Source: Porphyromonadaceae bacterium UBA7555 (lineage in GTDB: Bacteria > Bacteroidota > Bacteroidia > Bacteroidales > Muribaculaceae). From it: DNA of 43,621 nt. The position numbers and the translations under genes were made by a program. The DNA lies in NCBI GenBank assembly GCA_002478045.1, contig DLLT01000030.1, positions 8,449 through 52,069 on the forward strand. Reading direction: 5' to 3'. How positions within the stretch are numbered: position 1 is the stretch's first letter; each line of letters opens with the position of its first letter. Positions 16,842-25,945 of the stretch are shown here, piece after piece. The notes under the pieces were generated by a model. That model did no database searches. It was not told the DNA's origin and saw only the letters and a program-made list of their open reading frames with translations.

Positions 16842-17948
16842 ATGAAAATAGCCGTACTGATTTCCGGAGGCGTTGACAGCGCCGTAGCCGTCTACCGCCT
16901 GCTCGAACAAGGGCACGACCTGCACTTGTTCTATATACGCATAGGGTTGGACAACGGCGAGGGCGACTGCTCGGCCGATGAAGACATCGAGATGTGCACC
17001 CTGATAGCACGCCGCTTCGGATTGCCATTTGAAGTGGTGTCGCTGCATCAAGAGTATTGGGACAACGTCATGGAATACGCCCTGCGCACCGTGCGCCAAG
17101 GACTGACGCCCAATCCCGATATGATGTGCAACAAGATGATTAAATTCGGGTACTTCGAACAACGCTGGGGACACCTCTACGATATGACCGCCACCGGCCA
17201 TTACGCCACCGTCATCACCGATGCCGACGGTCACAAATGGCTGGGTACGGCCATCGACCCGGTCAAAGACCAAACAGACTTCCTGGCACGCATATCCTAC
17301 GAACAACTGAGCCACCTGATGTTCCCCATAGGCGACCTACCCAAGGAGGAAGTACGCCGCATAGCCGCCGAAGTACGTATGCCCAATGCCATGCGCAAGG
17401 ACTCGCAGGGTATATGCTTCCTCGGCAAAATCAATTACAACGACTTCATACGCCGCCATCTGGGCGAACGACCCGGCCCGATTATCGAAATCGAAACCGG
17501 GCGCAAACTGGGCGAACACCGCGGATTTTGGTTCCACACAATAGGACAACGCAAGGGCCTGGGGCTCAGCGGAGGCCCGTGGTACGTGGTGCGCAAAAAC
17601 GCTCATGACAACGTCGTATACGTCTCCGGAGGATACGACACCGCCAAGCAATACGGCGACACGCTGCCGCTGACCGAGATGCACTTTATCTCCGGATGTC
17701 CGTGGACACCCCAAGAGTTGGCAAAAGGCATCGATATAACCTTCAAAAATAGGCACACGCCCGAGTTTACGGACGCGGTGATGACCTTGGCCGCCAACGG
17801 CGACTACGTGGTACGCGCCGCTCATCCCATCCAGGGCATAGCCCCCGGGCAATTCTGCGTAATCTACGACAAAGAACGCCGCCGCTGCTTCGGCTCGGGT
17901 ATCATCACCGGGACAAGCGTCATCACCGACAATTCCAATACAAAATGA
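16842..17948 (+). CDS. mnmA: tRNA-uridine 2-sulfurtransferase MnmA
   Basis: MnmA thiolates U34 of tRNA-Lys, -Glu and -Gln. The 368 residues carry the PP-loop SGGVDS (residues 8-13), Cys96 in MMCNKMIKFG and the persulfide Cys192 in DSQGICFLG, corresponding to the two catalytic cysteines of the E. coli enzyme. ATGHYA (tRNA recognition) and the C-terminal beta-barrel ending in GQFCVIYD and CFGSGII are present. Bacteroidales often have two MnmA paralogues; whether another exists elsewhere cannot be told here. The bifunctional nuclease follows after 7 bases. Confidence 0.95.
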   Translation: MKIAVLISGGVDSAVAVYRLLEQGHDLHLFYIRIGLDNGEGDCSADEDIEMCTLIARRFGLPFEVVSLHQEYWDNVMEYALRTVRQGLTPNPDMMCNKMIKFGYFEQRWGHLYDMTATGHYATVITDADGHKWLGTAIDPVKDQTDFLARISYEQLSHLMFPIGDLPKEEVRRIAAEVRMPNAMRKDSQGICFLGKINYNDFIRRHLGERPGPIIEIETGRKLGEHRGFWFHTIGQRKGLGLSGGPWYVVRKNAHDNVVYVSGGYDTAKQYGDTLPLTEMHFISGCPWTPQELAKGIDITFKNRHTPEFTDAVMTLAANGDYVVRAAHPIQGIAPGQFCVIYDKERRRCFGSGIITGTSVITDNSNTK

Positions 17949-17955
17949 CACGAAT

Positions 17956-18564
17956 ATGGACGACCGCATAAAACTCGTAATCATGGGCATAAGCTACAAC
18001 CCCGTACGCAGCGGAGCCTTTGCTCTGCTCCTTGCCGACGAAGAGGGCGAACGACGCATACCAATACTCATCGGGGCAAGCGAGGCCCAGGCCATAGGCA
18101 TCAAGATGCAAGGCGTAATTCCGCCGCGCCCTATGACCCACGACCTGTTTTGCTCGCTCGGCCAAGCATTTGGCATACAGCTCGAAGAAGTTTTCATCTA
18201 CCGCTTCGAAGACGGCATATTCTCCTCGGAAATGACCTTCCGAGACCGCGAAGGCAAAGAAGCCGTCCTGGATGCTCGCACCTCCGATGCCGTGGCCATA
18301 GCCGTGCGTGTCGGAGCATCCATATACACCACGCCCGAAATCCTGGAACGCGCCGGACTGTCCTTGGAGGAATGTATCACCGAAGACCTCAACAAAGAGC
18401 CGGAGGACCGAAAGCGCCGAGTGTCGAAAGAAGAGCCGCAAGACCCGGACGAAATGTCCGATGAACAGCTCGAGGCTCTGCTCGAACAGCTGACGCGCGA
18501 TGAGGAGTACGAGGAGGCCGCTCGCATCAATTCGATACTCCGTCAGCGACGTAAAGACAAATAG
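17956..18564 (+). CDS. Bifunctional nuclease-family protein (DUF151) with UVR motif
   Basis: Residues 1-135 are a BFN/DUF151 domain (LVIMGISYNPVRSGAFALLL, RRIPILIGASEAQAI, PRPMTHDLF, VLDARTSDAVAIAVRVGA), a family reported to have DNase and RNase activity. After an acidic linker, residues about 168-198 form a UvrB/UvrC-type helical hairpin (LEQLTRDEEYEEAARINSIL). The combined form is common in Bacteroidetes. The exact role is unproven; DNA repair or stress nuclease is plausible. It sits between mnmA and the transporter in a same-strand run. Confidence 0.87.
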   Translation: MDDRIKLVIMGISYNPVRSGAFALLLADEEGERRIPILIGASEAQAIGIKMQGVIPPRPMTHDLFCSLGQAFGIQLEEVFIYRFEDGIFSSEMTFRDREGKEAVLDARTSDAVAIAVRVGASIYTTPEILERAGLSLEECITEDLNKEPEDRKRRVSKEEPQDPDEMSDEQLEALLEQLTRDEEYEEAARINSILRQRRKDK

Positions 18565-18622
18565 CAAACAAAACCTAAAAACCATACAATAAACCAATTT
18601 AACCAAAATCACACACGCTTCA

Positions 18623-19984
18623 ATGAAAAGCTCCACACTAAAAGCGAGACTTGCAACTCTGAGCTTCTTTGAGTTTGCCATATGGGGGACATACCTCGTA
18701 TCCATGGGTATGTTCCTGTATCACGTAGGCTTAGGCCAGCAAATATTCCTATTCTATATGGTTCAGGGACTCGTGTCCCTATTTATGCCCGCCGTTATGG
18801 GCATAATTGCCGACCGTTGGCTGCCGGCACAAAAGACCTTATCACTATGCCACTTCATATCCGCGATATTTATGCTCGCCGCAGGATATTACGCCATGTC
18901 GGTACTCCCCGAAGGTTGGATCAATATGACCCACGAGCAACTGGCCGGGACTGTAGACTTCGGCACAATATTCACACTATATACCATCTCGGTGGCATTC
19001 TATATGCCTACCATCGGCCTGAACAACTCGGTGGCATTCAACGCCCTTGAGCGCAACGGCCTTGACACCGTCAAAGACTTCCCTCCCATACGGGTCTTCG
19101 GAACGGTAGGCTTCATCGTCGCCGAGTTGCTGGTGAACTTCGTCGCTATTGACGGCGTCACCCTGCAAAAAAGCTACACCCAATTTTTTGCCACCGGCGC
19201 CTTCGGCATCATCATGGCCCTATACGCCCTGACAATGCCCAAATGCCCTGTCAATAAGAGCGCCAACGGCGGCATTGTCGATGCCCTCGGACTACGCGCC
19301 TTCGCGCTGTTCAAGACACGCCGCATGGCCATATTCTTCATATTCTCGATGCTGCTGGGCGTGTCACTGCAAATCACCAACAGCTACGGCACCACCTTCA
19401 TCGAAAGCTTTAGCAAAGTAAGCGAATACAGCGAGGGCCTGCTCAACGGATGGTTTGCGCACAACCCGACATTCCTGATTTCGATTTCGCAGTGCTCCGA
19501 AGCTCTGTGCATCCTAATGATTGCCTTCTGTCTTAAGCGCTTCGGCATCAAAGGCGTGATGCTGATTGCGATGTTTGCCTGGGTATTGCGCTTCGGCTTC
19601 TTCGGCATCGGCGACACCAACTTCCCAGGCGTTGTATTCCTGATACTATCTTGCATCGTCTACGGTGTAGCCTTCGACTTTTTCAACGTCTCCGGCGGCA
19701 TCTACGTCGACCAGCAAACCGACCCCAAGCTGCGCTCGTCCGCCCAAGGTCTGTTTATGATTATGACCAACGGTATCGGCGCATCCTTAGGCACATTTAT
19801 CGCCGGCGAATTTGTAGTCAATAAATACGTCATGACTCAGAAAGTCGGCACCCAGGGTATGATTGACGGATGGCATCACTCGTGGTTCATCTTCGCCGCA
19901 TACGCCTTGATAGTCTTCGTAATGTTCTATCTCTGCTTCAAAGCGCCCAAGAAGTCCGAAGAAAAGACAGTCAACAATATCTAA
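18623..19984 (+). CDS. Nucleoside permease, NupG-type major facilitator
   Basis: This 453-residue protein has about twelve membrane segments. The start MKSSTLKARLATLSFFEFAIWGTYLVSMG and the loop GIIADRWLPAQKTL fit the nucleoside:H+ symporter family (NupG/XapB). In Bacteroidales this transporter commonly follows the bifunctional nuclease gene, suggesting uptake of nucleosides, possibly with salvage of nucleic-acid products. The start 58 bases after the upstream stop is the only one that keeps the first helix. Substrate specificity is inferred from family only. Confidence 0.88.
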   Translation: MKSSTLKARLATLSFFEFAIWGTYLVSMGMFLYHVGLGQQIFLFYMVQGLVSLFMPAVMGIIADRWLPAQKTLSLCHFISAIFMLAAGYYAMSVLPEGWINMTHEQLAGTVDFGTIFTLYTISVAFYMPTIGLNNSVAFNALERNGLDTVKDFPPIRVFGTVGFIVAELLVNFVAIDGVTLQKSYTQFFATGAFGIIMALYALTMPKCPVNKSANGGIVDALGLRAFALFKTRRMAIFFIFSMLLGVSLQITNSYGTTFIESFSKVSEYSEGLLNGWFAHNPTFLISISQCSEALCILMIAFCLKRFGIKGVMLIAMFAWVLRFGFFGIGDTNFPGVVFLILSCIVYGVAFDFFNVSGGIYVDQQTDPKLRSSAQGLFMIMTNGIGASLGTFIAGEFVVNKYVMTQKVGTQGMIDGWHHSWFIFAAYALIVFVMFYLCFKAPKKSEEKTVNNI

Positions 19985-20049
19985 CGGCTTGCGACTGTGC
20001 GATGTCCGGCATCCGGACATCGCACCACACAGCCGCCGACTATACGGCA

Positions 20050-20760
20050 ATGATTCAATTCTACGCACCCGATATACAACAGACGCTCACGTTGCCGCCC
20101 GAAGACAGCGCCCACGCCTTACGCGTACTGCGTATGCGCACGGGCGACACACTGTATGTGGTGGACGGCCGCGGCACGCGCTATACGTGCACCCTCATAG
20201 GCGGTGATGCACGACGCGCCGCCGTAGCCATCGAACACGCCGTCACCATCGAGCGCGTATGGCCTGCAGACATCACCGTAGCCGTAGCCCCGGCCAAGCA
20301 TATCGACCGCACCGAATGGCTGATCGAAAAATTGGTGGAAATCGGAGTGGACAACTTCATCCCCGTACTGTGCGCCCGGTCGGAGCGCCGCGAAATCAAG
20401 GTCGAGCGCCTGCGCAAAATCGCCGTATCGGCCATGAAACAATCGCTCAAGGCCACAATGCCGTATATAGCCGAAATGACGCCCCTACCCCGACTGTTGC
20501 AGCAGACAACAGCGCAACAACGCTTTATCGGATATTGCGATGCCGAAACCGAGCGGTCTCTGCTCGCCAAGGCCCTGCAACCTCGTATGAGCACGTTGCT
20601 ACTCATCGGACCCGAAGGCGACTTCACCCCACAAGAAGTGAAACAATGCCTCGATGCCGGATGCCGTGCCGTCACTATGGGCGACAACCGACTGCGCACC
20701 GAGACAGCCGCACTCGTTGCCTGCGACACTTTCCATATCATCAACCAAATTCACTCATGA
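20050..20760 (+). CDS. rsmE: 16S rRNA (uracil-1498-N3) methyltransferase
   Basis: RsmE methylates U1498 of 16S rRNA in the 30S subunit. The 236-residue protein starts at MIQFYAPDIQQT; the frame is open further upstream but that stretch overlaps the transporter gene and is not protein-like. An N-terminal PUA-like domain (HALRVLRMRTGDTLYVVDGRG) precedes the SPOUT knot domain with LLIGPEGDFTPQEV and MGDNRLRTETAALVA, which bind S-adenosylmethionine. The stop overlaps the kdsA start as ATGA, so translation is likely coupled. Confidence 0.95.
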   Translation: MIQFYAPDIQQTLTLPPEDSAHALRVLRMRTGDTLYVVDGRGTRYTCTLIGGDARRAAVAIEHAVTIERVWPADITVAVAPAKHIDRTEWLIEKLVEIGVDNFIPVLCARSERREIKVERLRKIAVSAMKQSLKATMPYIAEMTPLPRLLQQTTAQQRFIGYCDAETERSLLAKALQPRMSTLLLIGPEGDFTPQEVKQCLDAGCRAVTMGDNRLRTETAALVACDTFHIINQIHS

Positions 20761-21590
20761 ACGCCAACGAATTACTGCAATACCTAACCCCGGCGGCAGC
20801 CAAGGGCTCGACATTCTTCCTTCTGGCCGGTCCGTGCGTCATTGAGGGCGAAAAAATGGCTCTCGACATTGCCGAAGACATACTGCGCACCACCTCCGAG
20901 CTGGGCATACCTTACGTATTCAAGGGCAGCTACCGCAAGGCCAACCGCAGCCGACTGGACTCGTTTCAAGGCATAGGAGACGAAAAGGCACTGCGCATAC
21001 TCGCCAAAGTACGCGAAACATTCGGCATACCCGTAGTCACGGACATACACCTGCCCGCCGAAGCCGCCATAGCCGCCGAATATGTGGACATACTGCAAAT
21101 TCCGGCGTTTCTGTGCCGTCAGACCGACCTGCTGGTAGCAGCAGCCCATACCGGCAAGATGGTCAATATCAAGAAAGGTCAGTTCCTGGCACCCGAATCG
21201 ATGCATTTTGCCGTCGAAAAAATTAGGCAAAGCGGCAACAACGCCGTAGCCGTCACCGACCGAGGCACGATGCTGGGCTACGGAGACCTGGTAGTGGATA
21301 TGCGCGGTATTCCCGTGATGCAACAGCAATGCGGATGCCCGGTCATCATGGACATTACACACTCGCTGCAACAGCCCAACACGGCAGGCGGAGTCACCGG
21401 AGGACGTCCCGAACTCATCGAAACCCTCGGCCGCGCAGCTATTGCCGTAGGCGCCGACGGTATATTCATCGAGACCCACCCCGAACCGACCAAGGCGCTA
21501 TCAGACGGCGCCAATATGCTGCGCCTGGACCTTCTGCCGACGCTGCTGCGACACCTTCTGGCCATACGCCGCACCATCGCAACATTCTGA
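20757..21590 (+). CDS. kdsA: 3-deoxy-8-phosphooctulonate synthase
   Basis: KdsA joins phosphoenolpyruvate and arabinose 5-phosphate to make Kdo 8-phosphate for lipopolysaccharide. The 277-residue protein starts at the ATG overlapping the rsmE stop; a longer in-frame extension is antisense-like sequence inside rsmE. Signatures: LLAGPCVIE, PYVFKGSYRKANRS, VNIKKGQFLAPESM, VTDRGTMLGYGDLVVDM and IMDITHSLQQPN. Cys27 in GPCVIE occupies the position that is a metal-binding Cys in the Aquifex enzyme and Asn in E. coli, so a metal-dependent enzyme is predicted. Presence of kdsA implies a Kdo-containing outer membrane. Confidence 0.96.
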   Translation: MNANELLQYLTPAAAKGSTFFLLAGPCVIEGEKMALDIAEDILRTTSELGIPYVFKGSYRKANRSRLDSFQGIGDEKALRILAKVRETFGIPVVTDIHLPAEAAIAAEYVDILQIPAFLCRQTDLLVAAAHTGKMVNIKKGQFLAPESMHFAVEKIRQSGNNAVAVTDRGTMLGYGDLVVDMRGIPVMQQQCGCPVIMDITHSLQQPNTAGGVTGGRPELIETLGRAAIAVGADGIFIETHPEPTKALSDGANMLRLDLLPTLLRHLLAIRRTIATF

Positions 21591-21661
21591 GAGCGAAACC
21601 ATATCGCAACACTTCCGAACCTTACACATCACGACTTTCCTGACATTTCATTCCACAACAG

Positions 21662-23350
21662 ATGATAAAACATATATCCCTATTACTGGCCGCTCTGGCC
21701 ACTCTGGCTACTCCGGCACGCGCCGACATCAACAACCCGATGACCCGCGCCGTACTCAACGTCTACGCACAACAACTCAGCGAAGACCCCAAGGACTACG
21801 AGACATACCTCAACCGCGCCAACGTCTACTACAGCAACAACGAGTATCTGCGTGCACTTTCGGATGCGGACAACGCCATCAAGTACATCCCCGAAAAAGA
21901 CACCGAGACGCGTATGCGCGCCCTCACTCTGCGTGCCAACATATATTTGCAGACCGAACGGCCCACCGAAGCCCTACGCGACCTTGACGCCACGGTGGCA
22001 CTGGACCCCACCTCTTATGTCAACGTCTACCTGCGCGCCAATACGCGCTACACTCTCGGACAATATTCAGCCGCTCGCGAGGATTACAATCGGCTGCTAC
22101 GTCTCAACCCACGCAGCACCGAAGCTATGATCGGCCTGGCTCGTATCGCGGTCAAAGAAAACAACCTCGGCACAGCTACCCAATACCTTGACGATGCGGT
22201 AGCATCCGATCCCAACAACGCCGACATATATGTGCGCCGCGCCAATGTGCGCCGCTCAATGGGCAACGGCAGTGGCGCCGTCGAGGATATTATGCTGGCG
22301 CTGAGTACGGACGCGTCCAACGCTCGCGCCACAAAACTGCTTGTAGATATGGCCAACACCGACTACGCCGTTGTCATCGAAGGTATTACACGCGCCATCG
22401 AACAAGCTCCGCGCGTGGCCATGTTCGTGTACCTGCGTGCTTACATACAGCAAGCGCATTTCCACTACAAAGCCGCATTGGCCGACTACAACACCATCAT
22501 CACACAAAACCTCAACGACTATCGCGGCATATACGCCGGAACGGCAAGCTGCCGATATGCCCTCGGCCAATACGAACAGGCTTTGGCCGACATTGACCAA
22601 GCATTGGCTGCCTCTCCCGATAATGCAGGCAACCATATACTACGCGCACGCATATTGCGTGCCCTGGGGCGGCGTGTAGATGCCTATAGCGCCGCCGCTC
22701 GCGCATTGGCATTACGGCCCAACAATACACAGGCTCTCATCGAACTTGGCCTGACCGCCTATTCGCAAGAACAATACAGCCAAGCCGCCGACCTATTCGG
22801 CGAAGCGACAATGACAGCCGAAGGTGCCGATGCGGCACGTGCATATATGCTTCGCGCGTCCGTGCTCGAAGAACATCTCAACCAACCCGTGGCCGCCGCC
22901 GGATTCTACCGCCACGTAGCCGAGATTACCACACCACAGGCACGGCAAAACGCGACCACAGGCGCCCAACCCTCTGCCACCGCCTCGGACGCCGCTGCCA
23001 TCCTAAGCGCCGACCCGGCAATGCTGCGCCCGCTGGCACTGCTGCATTGCGGCTCACGCGAAGCGGCCGATGCAGCTATGGCGGCAATACTTGCGCTGCC
23101 CGATGCCGACGGTGCCCACGCCTTCGAAGCCGCCTGCTACTACGCCCAAGCATCCGTCCTCGCCAAAGACAAGACATCAGCCTCAGCCGACACCGATGCG
23201 GCCTTCCGCCATCTCGAGACCGCACTGACACGCGGATACGGCGACCTGCACCGTCTCCGTGACGACACCGATGCCCCGGCCAATATCGCACCCCTACGCC
23301 AAGACAGCCGCTTCACAGCTCTCACAACACGCTTCGCCCACCTCTTCTGA
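21662..23350 (+). CDS. Exported TPR-repeat protein
   Basis: A signal peptide (MIKHISLLLAALATLATPARA) leads into a protein of 562 residues made almost entirely of tetratricopeptide repeats: for example YETYLNRANVYYSNNEYLRA, YRGIYAGTASCRYALGQYEQ and TQALIELGLTAYSQEQYSQA. About ten or more repeats can be traced; the last 100 residues are Ala-rich and less regular. It should be a periplasmic scaffold for protein interactions; the partner is unknown. It follows kdsA by 71 bases and may belong to the same transcript. Confidence 0.88.
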   Translation: MIKHISLLLAALATLATPARADINNPMTRAVLNVYAQQLSEDPKDYETYLNRANVYYSNNEYLRALSDADNAIKYIPEKDTETRMRALTLRANIYLQTERPTEALRDLDATVALDPTSYVNVYLRANTRYTLGQYSAAREDYNRLLRLNPRSTEAMIGLARIAVKENNLGTATQYLDDAVASDPNNADIYVRRANVRRSMGNGSGAVEDIMLALSTDASNARATKLLVDMANTDYAVVIEGITRAIEQAPRVAMFVYLRAYIQQAHFHYKAALADYNTIITQNLNDYRGIYAGTASCRYALGQYEQALADIDQALAASPDNAGNHILRARILRALGRRVDAYSAAARALALRPNNTQALIELGLTAYSQEQYSQAADLFGEATMTAEGADAARAYMLRASVLEEHLNQPVAAAGFYRHVAEITTPQARQNATTGAQPSATASDAAAILSADPAMLRPLALLHCGSREAADAAMAAILALPDADGAHAFEAACYYAQASVLAKDKTSASADTDAAFRHLETALTRGYGDLHRLRDDTDAPANIAPLRQDSRFTALTTRFAHLF

Positions 23351-23390
23351 GGCGCATAAGACACCGACTTCCCCTGACGCCTATATCACA

Positions 23391-24368
23391 ATGAGTATAC
23401 GACAGAATATTCTCGTAACCTCGGCCGGCAAACGTGTCGAACTTGTCAAGGCTATCAAAAATACCGCCCACGATCTCCTCGGCTCGAACGTAAAGATCTA
23501 TACGACAGATATGAACCCGGCGATGGCTCCGGCCGGATATGTCTCGGACGAGTGCATCAAGGTTCCGCGCGTCACCGATGAGTCTTACCCTCAAATTCTA
23601 CGCGATATTTGCTACAAATATTCTGTAGGGCTGCTCATTCCGACCATTGACACGGAGCTTGTACTCCTATCCGAACTATATGACGAGTTCAAAGCACAAG
23701 GCACGCATATTGCAATATCGGACAGCACTTTCATCCATCAATGTCGCGACAAAAGACTGATTAACAAATTCTTTGAGCAGCACGACATCAGCATTCCAAC
23801 GCCCGTAGACAAATACGATCCTACATTCCCCTGCTTTGCCAAGCCCTACGACGGGTCGCTGAGTACGAACATACATGTGCTACGTGGGCCCGAAGACCTC
23901 ACCAAAGAGATTTCGGAAGATCCAAAGCTGATGTTTATGGAGTACATCGATAAGAATGTCTACAAGGAGTTCACCGTTGATATGTACTATGGTATCGATG
24001 GAAAAGTCAAGTCAATCGTTCCACGCCTGCGCATCGAAATCCGCGCCGGCGAAATCAATAAGGGCGTGACACGCAAAAACTCGATTATCGCATACCTTCG
24101 TTCAAGACTCGGGCATCTCGACGGCGTCCGAGGTGTGATATGCCTGCAATTGTTTTACGATGAAGCCTCCGGAGACATTAAGGCAATAGAAATCAACCCG
24201 CGTTTCGGCGGCGGCTATCCGTTAAGCTACGAAGCCGGGGCAAATTATATCGAATATCTGATACGCGAATATCTGCTTGGGCATAACCTCGAATACGATG
24301 AATCCTGGAAAGACAACTTCCTGATGCTGAGATACGATGCAGCCATATTCACTCAACTTAAGGGCTGA
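23391..24368 (+). CDS. ATP-grasp protein (carbamoyl-phosphate-synthase-like ligase)
   Basis: The 325-residue protein begins ILVTSAGKRVELVKAIKN, the pre-ATP-grasp Rossmann start seen in CarB-like and PylC-like ligases. The ATP-grasp part shows FPCFAKPYDGSLSTNIHVL, LMFMEYIDKNVYKEFTVDMY and the metal-binding end KAIEINPRFGGGYPLSYEAGAN. Such enzymes join a carboxylate to an amine or other nucleophile through an acyl phosphate; the substrate is not readable. Upstream in-frame sequence overlaps the TPR gene and is excluded. The HAD phosphatase gene follows after 22 bases. Codon use is visibly less GC-biased than in mnmA-kdsA, hinting that the pair was acquired separately. Confidence 0.87.
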   Translation: MSIRQNILVTSAGKRVELVKAIKNTAHDLLGSNVKIYTTDMNPAMAPAGYVSDECIKVPRVTDESYPQILRDICYKYSVGLLIPTIDTELVLLSELYDEFKAQGTHIAISDSTFIHQCRDKRLINKFFEQHDISIPTPVDKYDPTFPCFAKPYDGSLSTNIHVLRGPEDLTKEISEDPKLMFMEYIDKNVYKEFTVDMYYGIDGKVKSIVPRLRIEIRAGEINKGVTRKNSIIAYLRSRLGHLDGVRGVICLQLFYDEASGDIKAIEINPRFGGGYPLSYEAGANYIEYLIREYLLGHNLEYDESWKDNFLMLRYDAAIFTQLKG

Positions 24369-24390
24369 ACTCATTTTGCTTACGTCTGCT

Positions 24391-25098
24391 ATGCGAAAGC
24401 CTCTTTCGGATTATGTCGTCGCCTTCGACCTTGACGACACGTTGTACAAGGAAATCGAGTTTCTGAAGTCCGGATACTATCATATTGCCCTAACCTTATG
24501 CGACAATGCCGAAGATGCATCCGTCTTGGCCAAGTCTATGTACGACTGGTACAATGCCAAGTGCAATGTATTCGAGAAAGCGATCGAAGCCACCGGGAGC
24601 ACCTGCGATATTTCAAGTCTTCTGGCAATATACCGAGAGCACATCCCGGATATCACACTACCACACGGTAGTAAAGAGTGCCTTCGGACGCTGAAAGCTT
24701 ACGGCGCAACATTAGCTCTTATTACCGATGGCCGTACGCTGACCCAGCGCAATAAGATTAGAGCGCTTGGGCTTGACCGGATTATACCTGCGCACAATAT
24801 CATCATCTCCGAAGAATTTGGCTCGGAAAAACCGTGTGCAGCCAATTACGAAGTCATCGAACAGCGCAACCCCGGCAAAAAGTACTGCTACGTAGGCGAT
24901 AATGTAATCAAAGATTTCGTTACAGCCAACAGTCGCGGATGGCTGACTACCGGCCTTCGTGACAATGGATTCAATGTTCATCGTCAAGACGCCGAGTGCC
25001 GTCCCGAGTATCAGCCTTCAATCTGGATAGACAGCTTGGACGAACTTCCCGACACAATTATACGCGCAGACTTTCGCCCGTCGCAGCCGCAACTCTAA
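24391..25098 (+). CDS. HAD-family phosphatase
   Basis: The 235-residue protein has all four HAD motifs: FDLDDTLY with nucleophile Asp13 and acid/base Asp15, LITDG (Thr112), the Lys147 of GSEKP and VGDNVIKDF (Asp170). A helical cap lies between motifs I and II, so a small phosphorylated metabolite is the likely substrate. I chose ATG 24391; an earlier ATG at 24337 would overlap the ATP-grasp gene by 32 bases and add residues unlike the family. Tight coupling to the ATP-grasp gene suggests the two act in one small pathway, for example a modified sugar or amino-acid conjugate. Confidence 0.88.
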   Translation: MRKPLSDYVVAFDLDDTLYKEIEFLKSGYYHIALTLCDNAEDASVLAKSMYDWYNAKCNVFEKAIEATGSTCDISSLLAIYREHIPDITLPHGSKECLRTLKAYGATLALITDGRTLTQRNKIRALGLDRIIPAHNIIISEEFGSEKPCAANYEVIEQRNPGKKYCYVGDNVIKDFVTANSRGWLTTGLRDNGFNVHRQDAECRPEYQPSIWIDSLDELPDTIIRADFRPSQPQL

Positions 25099-25184
25099 CC
25101 GGCCATAGTTATCCAATCTCAGACACCGACTGAAACGCCACCACTCGACAAGTGTCAAAACGAGCGCAATTTTGAGAAGAAATA

Positions 25185-25227
25185 CAATCGGGACCGCTCG
25201 AGCATAAAAACCGAGCGACTCCGATTG
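25185..25227. terminator. Bidirectional terminator between the HAD gene and ribE
   Basis: CAATCGG (25185-25191) pairs with CCGATTG (25221-25227), and CGCTCG (25195-25200) with CGAGCG (25212-25217), separated by a 3 by 3 internal loop. It lies between convergent genes. Confidence 0.65.
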
Positions 25228-25251
25228 CATTATAGAGTATGATTCTTCCGC

Positions 25252-25857
25252 TCACTTGGCGACGGAGGCGAGGCGGGCGATGTACTTGCCGATGATGTCG
25301 AATTCGATATTGACTTGCGACCCTACGCCGAGACGGCAGAAGTTGGTGTGCTCGTAAGTGTAGGGGATGATGGCTACGCGGAAACTGCGCGGACGGCTGT
25401 CACAGACTGTAAGGCTGACGCCGTTGACCGTCACCGAGCCTTTTTCGACCGTGACATAACCCTGCGCAGCCATTTCGTCCGATACGGTATATTCAAACGT
25501 GTAGTAACGGCTGCCGTCTACATTCTGTATATCGGTGCATACGGCTGTCGTATCTACGTGCCCCTGGACGATATGTCCATCCAGGCGATCGGACAAGCGC
25601 ATTGACCGCTCAAGGTTAACCAAATCGCCTACAGCCAGGCGGCCGAGGTTGCTACGCTCCAGCGTCTCCTGTATGGCTGTCACCGTATACGTATCATCAT
25701 CGATGTCTACTACCGTGAGGCATACGCCGTTATGCGCGATGGATTGATCTATGGACAATTCATTGACAAACGAGCAGCGGACAGTCAAATGCAGATTGCC
25801 GTCATCACGGCGTGCGGCCACTATGGTGCCGGCTTCTTCTACTATTCCTGAAAACAT
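25252..25857 (-). CDS. ribE: Riboflavin synthase, alpha chain
   Basis: The enzyme dismutates two molecules of 6,7-dimethyl-8-ribityllumazine to riboflavin. The 201 residues form two tandem lumazine-binding barrels: MFSGIVEEAGTI and NGVCLTVV in the first, DGHIVQGHVDTTAV and VNGVSLTV in the second. The C-terminal helix for trimer formation is present (FDIIGKYIARL). It lies between two terminators and appears to be transcribed alone. No FMN riboswitch-like sequence is visible upstream. Confidence 0.96.
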   Translation of the reverse strand: MFSGIVEEAGTIVAARRDDGNLHLTVRCSFVNELSIDQSIAHNGVCLTVVDIDDDTYTVTAIQETLERSNLGRLAVGDLVNLERSMRLSDRLDGHIVQGHVDTTAVCTDIQNVDGSRYYTFEYTVSDEMAAQGYVTVEKGSVTVNGVSLTVCDSRPRSFRVAIIPYTYEHTNFCRLGVGSQVNIEFDIIGKYIARLASVAK

Positions 25858-25910
25858 ATCGTATTCTTGATTTTTCTTTTTGTTCTTTTTTTACTCGGGG
25901 TTTAGTATCT

Positions 25911-25935
25911 CATTGTATTTTAGCATAATACAATG
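25911..25935 (-). terminator. Terminator of the GH31 gene
   Basis: CATTGTATT (25911-25919) pairs exactly with AATACAATG (25927-25935) around a 7-base loop, 10 bases past the GH31 stop on the minus strand. Confidence 0.65.
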
Positions 25936-25945
25936 GGAGAGGATT

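Noticed and set aside
20259..20756. Extended N-terminus for KdsA
   Set aside because: The extension is an out-of-frame reading of rsmE, rich in Arg and His; the ATGA overlap start gives the standard family length.
25018..25230. 70-residue hydrophobic frame on the minus strand
   Set aside because: It overlaps the end of the HAD gene and the terminator hairpin, with no promoter or convincing start.
25858..25910. FMN riboswitch before ribE
   Set aside because: The leader is short and U-rich on the plus strand, without the conserved RFN element sequences.
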